From: Powellomyces hirtus
Lineage: Eukaryota; Chytridiomycota; Chytridiomycetes; Spizellomycetales; Powellomycetaceae
Assembly (NCBI GenBank): GCA_025526995.1
Contig: JAHLKG010000019.1
Coordinates: forward strand, 310,001 to 374,000
Direction of reading: 5' to 3'
DNA length: 64,000 nt
Every line of letters starts with the position of its first letter. The first letter of the stretch is position 1. The position numbers and the translations under genes were made by a program. A model generated the notes under the pieces. That model ran no database searches, was not told the DNA's origin, and worked only from the letters and a program-made list of their open reading frames with translations. This document shows positions 55,861 through 64,000 of this stretch, one piece after another.

Positions 55861-56203
55861 GACGGTGTTGATCGGTCTTGAGCACAAGGGATGGTATATG
55901 ACCTTACTCCTCGTTGTGATTCGAACAAGTTATTTTATGAATTTGAAATATCGAAATCGATGAATCGCAGGCAACCTCGGTCGTCGAATTGACTATGTGG
56001 TCCCCCGCTTTTTGACCAGGTTTCAGGCTTATTTCTGAAGACTACACAGTATCGGATAGAACGGAAATATTGGCAGGTTACTAGTTTGCAGAAGTCGTTC
56101 GTCGACGTGGCTTGGCCACACGCGGAGCTCCCCCCCTCCCCCCCTCAGGACCGCCAACTTTTGCTTCGGCCATTTGCCAAAAACCTATCACCGTGCACCA
56201 AAC
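55861..56203. other. Divergent promoter region of Rtr1 and the aminotransferase
   Basis: No coding content apart from frames lacking ATG. About 340 bases shared by the two divergent genes. Confidence 0.5.
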
Positions 56204-57635
56204 ATGACAGCGCCTCCTACGTCCTCAGCAGCTGGTACGAGAAGCGTCTTGCTGCTCAAAACTTTGCACCTGGGGTTCGAAAAGACACCGCTTTGACCAC
56301 CTCATTCCCCAACCCCCATCGCAACACAGTCATCGTAGATCTCCGCGTCGATTTACTTTTCAACGACTCATCTCCCGCCAACGATGTCTCAAAACAACAA
56401 CACCACGATAACCTCCACTCAGTCCGGCACAGCAACGAGACCGCAAAAGCCTTCCTTCTCTCATACCCTTTCGGAGCCTACACCGCCCTCCGAACGCTTT
56501 CGACAACCTCAGTAATAGATCTCCAAGCACATACCGACCGACTATGCGAATCTCTGCGGAAAATCAGATTCCCAGCGGAAGAGGAAGCGGAAGCCGATGC
56601 AGCAGCAGCGCTGAAGTGGTTTCGTGATCCAGCGCGCGCACCGACGTATCTTGTCCCGCTGGCGAGACGGGCGCTGAAAGAATGGCTGGATGAGGACGCG
56701 ACTCGCACTGCTGGTGGTGTAGAAGCGAAAATCACGATATTGGTTGCACATTGCCAGAAGGTTCGTGATGACGGGTTATGGACAATTCGCATACTCGACG
56801 AATGGTCATTGAACCTAGGACAATGTGTTTTGGTTTTATAGAAGGGCGTGATAGTCGCAGCGCATTGTGATCAGATGTTTGCCCCGAAACATCCTACGTG
56901 TTCTGTGGTGGTCGCCGGCTCGCCACGCATCAATGCCACTGCCAAGGACTCCAGATGGGTCAGGTAGGGAAAACCCCGCACGATCCCGGACCTCACGCCC
57001 TTCCCCTGTCCCCACCGCTATACTAATGACCACTATCTTCCAGCGACCGACGCGAACTCGAACGCCACATCTCGCCTCCCATCAACGAAGTGATTTTAAG
57101 CGACAGAGAGTCTAATCTCTACGAAGGATTAACATCCAACATCTGCGTTGTAATTAACAATGAACAGAAGCAGCAGCTGTATGTTGCCTGCGCGCCGGCA
57201 GAGCATATTCTGATGGGCACGGTCCTGCTGATGGTTCGTGCACTGTGCGAAAAGGCAGGAATTGAGTTTCGGCGGGAGTTTCCCAATGTGGCCCATGGCG
57301 CGGAGATGTGGGTTGGAGCATTTTTGACAAGTATGTTTCTCGTGAAGCGCATGCAAAGTGAGTAGTGTCGCTGGATTACAATACTCATGATACATTGTAT
57401 ATACGCAGGCACCACACGCAGCGTGTTGCCTATATCGGAAGTCTCCTTCACGGACGGACGGTAAGTCTTTGCGGGTACTCCTGCTTAGGGCTCCAAAGCT
57501 TTGTATCAGGCTCATCATGAACTAAACGATCCTTTCAGTGCGCCTATCCAGTTTCCGGCGATTAGTCCCGTGATAGAAAGGATCCGCGAAGGCTTGGGGT
57601 TGGAACAACACGCACGGGCTTCAAAATTGCTCTGA
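56204..57635 (+). CDS. Class IV (branched-chain-type) aminotransferase-like protein
   Basis: Six exons: 56204-56234, 56330-56760, 56842-56963, 57044-57330, 57410-57461, 57539-57635; 339 aa. The tiny first exon gives MTAPPTSSAA, chosen because the long frame at 56086 has no ATG. The fold-type IV PLP pattern is clear: SYPFGAYTALRTLSTTSVID, INATAKDSRWVSDR, INEVILSDRESNLYEGLTSN (the motif holding the PLP phosphate), FLTSTTRSVLPISEV. The residue standing for the Schiff-base Lys was not seen with certainty; plant 'BCAT-like' relatives often vary here. Substrate unknown. Divergent from RTR1. Confidence 0.82.
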
Positions 57636-57853
57636 ATGACGTTGACCTCGGATGCCAACATAACGGACAGTTGTGCAACATATGATTGTAGGTAAATCGT
57701 TTTTCGTAGTGTGGCATCAGTCAGCCACTCCGGCCCCTATCAAATATATACAACGGAGGATAGCCTGGTCTTTTGCGCCCATGATGTGTTTTGCAAGGAT
57801 TTGAAGTGTGAATATAGTGCGAATAGCGAATAGGAACATGCCAAGCGTAAAAC

Positions 57854-58276
57854 TCAACGCTTCTTTGATGTGCCGAGATTCCACCACATCGCCAAACCCT
57901 AGAATACAAATTAGACAACAATCAATAAATGAATCACTCACTTCCTTCTTGTGCGCCTCTCAAGCTCCTCTCAGACACAACCGCCGGCACCCAAACTCAC
58001 CACAGCCAACATCCCACCCCCAATAATCCCATAGGAGATAGAGAATGCCCGTTGCGATTCCGTTCTGATATTTTTGCGAATTGCTTCTTTCTCCTCCTCG
58101 GACATGCCGGCCATCGGGTCACGTTCTTTCGAGTACAGGTACGGGTTTTCGGCTGGGTCTGACGAGTTGGGGTCGCCCTTCGGTTTGGTGGCCATGGCGC
58201 GGAGAGTGAGGTGCGGGCGGAGAGGGGCGTTGCACGTGAGGAGAGGGCGAGTGAGAGTGCGGGTTGGGAGACGCAT
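57854..58276 (-). CDS. Small mitochondrial single-pass membrane protein, function unknown
   Basis: Two exons: 58001-58276 and 57854-57898; 106 aa. A basic, Leu/Thr-rich start (MRLPTRTLTRPLLT) looks like a mitochondrial presequence. A charged middle (PYLYSKERDPMAGMSEEEKE) leads to one helix across the junction (FSISYGIIGGGMLAV then GLAMWWNLGTSKKR). The GTGAGT donor and CTAG acceptor are both strong and give this short C-terminus in phase 0. A different frame past the acceptor would add about 60 hydrophobic residues but needs a weaker donor. Confidence 0.65.
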
Positions 58277-58677
58277 GGTTTGTTGAGTTTGTTCACTGGT
58301 TTTGGTTGAAGTGAGATGAGGATGGGGTACGGGAATGACAACTGGAATGATGAAGTGGGCGGAAACGTCAAACGTCACGAAACGTCACGAGACAAGACGC
58401 GTGGGTTTGGGTTGCGCCTATTTGTATGCATTTTGTGGGTGAGTACAAAACTACTGTAAACTGATCCTGTCAAATTCCGATATCGTCATGTCTTCCGTAT
58501 GGATTAAGAGTTTACGTATTAAGCACCAGCAGCACCATATTGTTGAAGCAAGAAGATTAGATGCGACGAGAAACTGTGTCTTCTTCCGCAAAGTCTATTA
58601 TAGTACAGCAGTGCCTGAAGCACACCCTCTACCTATATATGCGGGGTATCAAGTCTTCGGCTATGGGGCCAATGCCA
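58277..58677. other. Intergenic, no gene seen
   Basis: Between two minus-strand genes. No supported frame. Confidence 0.5.
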
Positions 58678-59514
58678 TCATGTCATCAAAACCTCAACAA
58701 GCTGTGCACAACTCCCCACCAAAAACGCAATCCCCCCATAAAAGTTATTAATTGCCGACGCCTCCTCCGCCCAATGATATTTCTCCCCATCCCAGCATCC
58801 AAAGAGTCCGCAGAGAAGGAACCCCATTGCACCCACAAGATTCCACGCGGCGACATGCCATCCAATCGCATCAACTTTCAAAAACCCGACTTCTTTCATG
58901 TAGAGGAGTGCCGCAACGACAAACCCGGACCCTCCAAGGATTTGCGGGATCCAGAAGATGCCGATCGCGAGAGGGTGTGAGAAGTCAGCCGCCCAGACGC
59001 CCGTCACGACTGAGAAGGTAAAGATAGAAGCAGCGAATATCTGGACGAGTGATGCGTAGTAGCCGGTAGATTTGAGGTCTGGGTGGAGGTTTAGGGTCCG
59101 ATAATTTTCGTGTCGTTTCTTTCCACTAGCATCAGATTTCCGCACCACAGCCAACACGGGTGTGTCTTTCTGCGGCGGGTCATGAGCCGTATTACTCGCC
59201 TCAACCAAAGTCAGAAACGCTCCCGTCTGAAAGAGCCATCCACCCGCAAATGCCGCCCATGTCGCGACCGTTTCCGCATGTTGCGACCCGACCACCGAGG
59301 CCGGGAACTGGGTGTAGACGCCATTAACGACCCAGGCAATGGAGCCGAGGACAAAGAGGACGGCGATGTGGAGGGAAATGTTGTTGAGTGGGGTGGCGAG
59401 GTGGTGGCGGGTTTTGCGGTGTGTGCGTGGAGGAAGGACATTGTGGAGGTGCGGGGGATGGAGATGGAGTTGGTAGTTGTGATGAGGAAGGGTGGCGGAA
59501 GAGGTTCTTGACAT
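58678..59514 (-). CDS. Multi-pass integral membrane protein, family unknown
   Basis: Single exon, 278 aa from the ATG at 59514 (good ACAATG context); an upstream in-frame ATG at 59661 would add 49 residues with a hydrophobic stretch. Hydrophobic segments: ISLHIAVLFVLGSIAWVV, WAAFAGGWLFQTGAFLTLV, GYYASLVQIFAASIFTFSVV, AIGIFWIPQILGGSGFVVAALLY, WHVAAWNLVGAMGFLLCGLFG and FYGGIAFLVGSCAQLVEVL. Five or six helices. A cytosolic loop holds KSDASGKKRHENYRTL. The N-terminus is His/Pro-rich. No recognised family. Confidence 0.72.
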   Translation of the reverse strand: MSRTSSATLPHHNYQLHLHPPHLHNVLPPRTHRKTRHHLATPLNNISLHIAVLFVLGSIAWVVNGVYTQFPASVVGSQHAETVATWAAFAGGWLFQTGAFLTLVEASNTAHDPPQKDTPVLAVVRKSDASGKKRHENYRTLNLHPDLKSTGYYASLVQIFAASIFTFSVVTGVWAADFSHPLAIGIFWIPQILGGSGFVVAALLYMKEVGFLKVDAIGWHVAAWNLVGAMGFLLCGLFGCWDGEKYHWAEEASAINNFYGGIAFLVGSCAQLVEVLMT

Positions 59515-59799
59515 TGTGCTATCCCAGTACTTCTGATAGGCATCAAATGGATAGAGAAAGCATCGCAAGCGCGGGAAACAAAGGACAGGTGAGAACAAAA
59601 GAACGAACAAAGTGTGAAAGAACAAAATTCCAAGAACCCGAATGTTCTTGTTTTGCGTCATACGTTACACGTGGTCACACAATCAGATTCATATCCGAGA
59701 AAACCAGAGTCATCAACCCCAAGTTATATCAAAAAGCTCCCATTGGGGCGGCATATGTGAAATTCAGGTACAGTACATGGAAGCAGCTTCATTATCAAA

Positions 59800-62700
59800 T
59801 CATATCAACGGCACATGAACCTCACCCACAACTCCATCCACGACCGCGAGGTCCAAGGCCCTGACTTCCACTTTAACCACCCACGCGCCTCGGACTCCCT
59901 TACCCACCCTAACCAGCGCCGCACACCACTGGCTCTCGCTTTCACGTCCGCTAACGCCCATCCACGCCCACAGGGTCGCTGCCCCGTCAATGGTCTCAAC
60001 GACCGTCATGCGGAGTCTTGAGGCAATTTTAGCCACAATGTCTTGTTGCTGGATCGAGTTGGTTGGCGACGCTGGGATGTGGAATTGGGTGGATGAGGTG
60101 TGCAGACCGGACGCGTCTTTGAGGTACGCGGTGAATTCGTCTGGTGACGGCGCGGGGTTTCCGCCATCGCTTTCCGTGACGAAATTCAGGGTGACGGGCA
60201 GTGCAAACTCTATCGGTGGCTGCTTTTCAAATCCGCTCAGCACCAAATCACAATGTCCTAACAAGGGTGTGGATGCCCCTGTGCTTGTTGGATCCAGTGA
60301 TGATGGAACGTCCGGTGGTGATGCAACAGGCAAGTCGATGGTAGTGGAATTCACATACGGTGAATGCGCGCGGAGGGTTGGTATCGTCAGTGCTGTCGTG
60401 CGAGTGTCCTGCCCCGTGCGCCATGTCAATGTTAGAGGGTTCGGGAACGCGTACGGGGAGGTAATGCTGGTGTTGGTGAATTGGAAGTACAGTTTGACAT
60501 GGACAATGGTGTCTGTCTCTTCCAAAACAAGACGTTGCCAATCAAAATGCTGTGAAAGTGACCGCATGAGTATATAGTACATCGGCGGAAGGGCTGCTAT
60601 GACCCTTTGCAGAATGAGACTCATACTCACCACCGACAAGTCATCATCTCCGCCAACACATATCCAATCCCGTGCTCCCGCAAAATCAGAGTGTTCCTCT
60701 TGCGGCGGTAACACTGTTTCCGCCTCGTTGTTGTCTTCACTCTTGTCGGCCGCAGAAAGCGACGCGGACGGAGGCGCCGGCGACGCGAGCCGTTCATATG
60801 GCGGTGCATCACTATCAATACCCCTTACTGCCAACAGCCCTTTATTATCAATCTTTGGGGATTTGGTCGCTGATTTCTTCCTTTTCGGTTTCTTGACAGC
60901 AGAAGCGTCCCCTTCCCCATCTTCGTTCGCGACGACGGCTTTCTTCTTCTTCTTCTTCTTGAGTTTAATCTCCCCGTCGTCGACTTTCGCTTTCGGCGCT
61001 TTGGGCGTCTTCTTTCTAGTGACCAAGATTTCAGCATGGTACGGTGTGGGATTATGAACCGGCGGATCCTCGTCGTGGTCCTGGGTGAGATCGACGCTCA
61101 TGACCGCTTTGGTGATCTCGTCCATGTGCTGCTCCTCGTCGTCGACCGGAGATATGGCATCATTACTGTGGCCGAAGCCTTCGGGCATTTCGGCGCCTCG
61201 GTTAATGTTGTAGGATTTGGTGGGTGGCTGCGGGGGCGGCGGGGACGCGGCTCGTTGTTTGGCACGTTTGGAAGATGATTTTTTCGTTGTCTTGCCTTTG
61301 GTTGCAGTTGGATCGCTGCTGCTGCTGGTTCCATCGAAATTTAACTTCACGATGGGGATCTCGTTCACGTCGATATCGTCATACAGGGGTCGGTTGGACG
61401 ATGTCGGGGACGGCGGAATGTAGAACGGATCGTACTTCATTCGTTCCAATCTATCCGCCCGTCGCCGTTCCGCTTCCTCCGGATCCATAGATTCTTGATG
61501 CTGTTGCTGCTGCCGTCGGGCACCCCCAGCACCATTGGTGGCGCCGTTGTTCCAAAACCTCGCACTCTCGGATTCATCCGCACTATCATCCTCGTCGACC
61601 GGTTCCGGTTCCGGCTCACAGATCCATTTGTCGAGGTCAAGTCCCTCGGGCACCGTGACGCGTTTCTGGGCCTTCACGCCTACGGGGTTCATTTCGCCCG
61701 CAAACAGGCCTTGCAATTCATTTACAAACGCATTTCGCGTGGCAATGGTAGTGGTGGCTCCGGCGCCGTCCTGATCGCCGCCCATTTCGTCCCGGGGGAC
61801 GAGATCGACGATTTCAAATATCTCACAGGCACGTTCCTGGACTTCCAAGTCCGAGCTGGTTTTGAACCGCTCGAGCCCGCGGAGGACTGTGGTAGTGATT
61901 TCCACGAGTTGCTCCGCACTTATCTTTGATGTGGCCCAGAACGCGTACACTTTGAACAGATTTTGCAAGTAGGCCGCCTGGACCATGGGCGGAAGACCCT
62001 CCACGCCCCTGGTGGTCAAACAGCCCAAGATGCTGACCGGATCTTGCAGGAACGTGGAAAACTCGCCAACAATCCATGCCGCAGCCCACAGCACACTCGT
62101 GTTGTTCTTCTCCTGCGTAGCAGAAAGCAACAAGGCCTCGTCGGCAAGGAGGGCCGCCATGGCATTCACCGCAAATTCGCGGACTTCCATGACGCGCACA
62201 GCGACGTCGACCAGCTGCGCCGCAATCAAGTTCCCAACATCAACGCCCTTGGCGCGGATCAAATCCACCAGGACTGTGATGTACCACTCAAAATTAGTCA
62301 CGTTCGCATACGTGTCCTTGGAGCAGATGCTAATGATACGTGTAATGACCTGCGTGCGGTCATTCGAGTCCAGAACAGGGTTGAGGGACGGCGGCGGGTA
62401 GGAAGAAGGCAAAGATTTGTCCTTTTCTGGTGGTATGACTTGCTTTATCAGTTTACGCGTGATTTGAACCAGGTTCGTCGGGGTGACCATGCCAGTCACA
62501 ATGTCCAAAGCGCGCATCCGGATGCTGACATCTGCATCATCCAAGCAATTCAAGATGGTGTCGCGGTGTTCCACCACCGCTTTGGGTCGAACTGCTAGGA
62601 GCTTGGATAACGCGTACAAGCCAAGGTATTTCACTGCAGAGAAAGGAATGATGAGAAACTCCTCAGTTCATGATTCGCGAACACACGATTCTAAACTCAC

Positions 62701-63865
62701 AGTTCTGATCTGGTTCTGCAATAAAGATCTTCAATTTGCTGGTACAAAGCCTCGCTAGCGCCTCATCCTGTGCCTCATTCTCCCCACCGACTGTTTCCGG
62801 CCCGATCATGCCGCCAACGATGACCGTGTGGATGCATTCGTAGAGAAGCGACATGGCGGACGTGGATTGAATGAGGTTTGTGATTTGGGGGACGAGCTTT
62901 TTGGTCAAGCGCGGTTCCAGCGGGGTGAGGGATGCAAACTGTAGTAAGAAAACAACGGAACAGTGAGAATCCAGTCATCGTGTATATAGAAGGGAAAGGG
63001 CAAGGCTTACAAGTTTGATGATCTTAATCAGCATCCAGTTATTCGTCGAGTTCGTCAACAGACCATACAGATGGGGCGCCAAAGGAAGATAGCTCTTCGG
63101 GTTTCGTCTTGCCAATTCGCAAATGACGTTGACGACGGCCGAGACGACCGCCGGCTCCGGATCATCTAGTTTCTCCTTCAATCGCGGGAACGCCAGACGT
63201 AGGGCTTCTGGGTACTTGAGGAACACGCGGTAGAGGACCAAGATGACGCGTTTGCGGATGTAGGGGCGCGAATGGTTCATCATGGCGATCAGGTCGCTGG
63301 TGAGATCCCGTCCGAGATCTGGAGTCACGATCATGGCGAGACCGTGCAGCGCGAGAGCCGTTTCATTGTGGTTGTTGGACGAAAGATCCTGAGATTCAAA
63401 GTTTGCGCATCAATTCATATGCAGCTCCGTCCACCTTTTTCTCTTCGCCATTCATAACTCGATAATGTGTACACACCTTTTTGATCAGATTCGTACACAG
63501 CATCAACACATCCGTGTCCTGCTTGAACGAGACGGCCGCTGCCTGGTATCCAATCCGTTTGTACTGAAGTTTCGGCGACGACATGACCTCAATGACGTGG
63601 AAGGACGCCCATGCCATGTCATATCCGTGCATGTGTAGCTAACATGCATGAACAAATACCACATTCCACGGGACGTCAGAGGATGGTTCTACCACGAGCA
63701 CTCAGGCCTGACAGCACTTACGTATATCAGTTTCCGCACAGCGCCGGCCTTGACGTCCGGGTCATTTTTGCGCACCTCGTTGCGTATCTCGTCCAGACAT
63801 GTCGCGATGTACTTTTCCTCGTTCTTCTTGTTGGCTCGGATTCCGCGAATCAGGTCTGTCAGCGT
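59800..63865 (-). CDS. APL5: AP-3 complex subunit delta (5' end beyond the window)
   Basis: Six exons in view: 63722-63865, 63477-63638, 63011-63388, 62701-62938, 60631-62633, 59800-60549; about 1,224 residues. The acceptor at 63866 means at least one small upstream exon (expected ~16 residues in human AP3D1) is missing or outside. The adaptin trunk is unmistakable: TLTDLIRGIRANKKNEEKYI, CELARRNPKSYLPLAPHLYG, STSAMSLLYECIHTV, LKYLGLYALSKLL. Then a Lys-rich hinge (LKKKKKKKAVV, KKPKRKKSATK) and ear-like C-terminus. AP-3 delta carries cargo from Golgi or endosomes to the vacuole. An 81-nt in-frame intron (60550-60630) has GTGAGT..TTTCACAG and was removed. Confidence 0.95.
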
Positions 63866-64000
63866 CTGGGTACATGAGAGACGAGATCCGGTGAGAAACA
63901 AGTCAACAGGCCGCCACGCCTCTCGACGTCTCATGGAGAGCGTCATCCCACAGTGATCGTGTTGTGGTGACGGTTGGATGACACTCATATATGCTAGACA

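Noticed and set aside
56086..56841. Aminotransferase start at 56086
   Set aside because: That codon is TTG and no ATG occurs in the frame; a short ATG exon at 56204 joins in phase.
57717..57941. Separate small gene on the minus strand
   Set aside because: Overlaps the intron and second exon of the small mitochondrial protein; start is not supported.
1..64000. Mobile elements and CRISPR arrays
   Set aside because: No transposase, integrase, reverse transcriptase, long terminal repeats or regular spacer arrays were recognised; the intron repeats at 38181-38597 have no spacer pattern.

Overview
The window is nuclear DNA from a fungus-like eukaryote. Genes are split by short introns (about 75-150 bp, mostly GTRNGT...YAG), and most intron boundaries given here were set by reading-frame continuity and family similarity. 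The proteins point to an early-diverging, probably zoosporic (chytrid-type) fungus. Fungal or typically fungal genes include an Ivy1-like BAR protein, an Fmp52/TIP30 relative, a GPI-type fasciclin and a secreted GH43 arabinanase. They sit beside genes missing from common yeasts: CNOT11, TMEM135, a lipocalin, and a myristoylated NPHP3-like protein of the kind linked to cilia. The chytrid assignment is inference; no marker such as rRNA is present.

Layout. 0-6.5 kb: intron-containing tRNA-Asp with an antisense tRNA fragment nearby, a secreted repeat-bearing hydrolase, SmD2, a ChrA-type chromate transporter. 6.5-18.6 kb: a large gene-poor stretch, an 842-aa proline/alanine-rich coiled-coil protein, a DUF4286-like protein, tRNA-Gly, an Ivy1-like BAR protein, a UMP/adenylate-kinase-like protein with an odd tail. 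19-27 kb: fasciclin protein, a charged secreted protein, a small ORF, eIF2D and an Fmp52-like protein (divergent pair). 27-41 kb: NPHP3-like protein, a possible seven-helix membrane protein, GH43, MsrB, a membrane SH3 protein whose intron carries palindromic repeats, then about 2.4 kb without clear genes. 41-54 kb: a 1,482-aa dynamin-like GTPase divergent from a lipocalin, a YCII protein, TMEM135 (11 exons), CNOT11, Erv25. 54-64 kb: Rtr1/RPAP2, a class IV aminotransferase, a small mitochondrial protein, a membrane protein, and AP-3 delta, which runs off the right edge.

There is no operon or clear pathway cluster; neighbours are mostly unrelated housekeeping genes. Shared themes are RNA metabolism (SmD2, eIF2D, CNOT11, Rtr1, two tRNAs) and membrane traffic (AP-3 delta, Erv25, Ivy1-like). 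The best candidates for undescribed biology are the NPHP3-like protein with a degenerate P-loop, the GTPase with a 700-residue unknown tail, the kinase with a replaced C-terminus, the palindromic intron repeats, and the antisense tRNA-Asp copy. No transposase, reverse transcriptase, CRISPR array or rRNA was seen.
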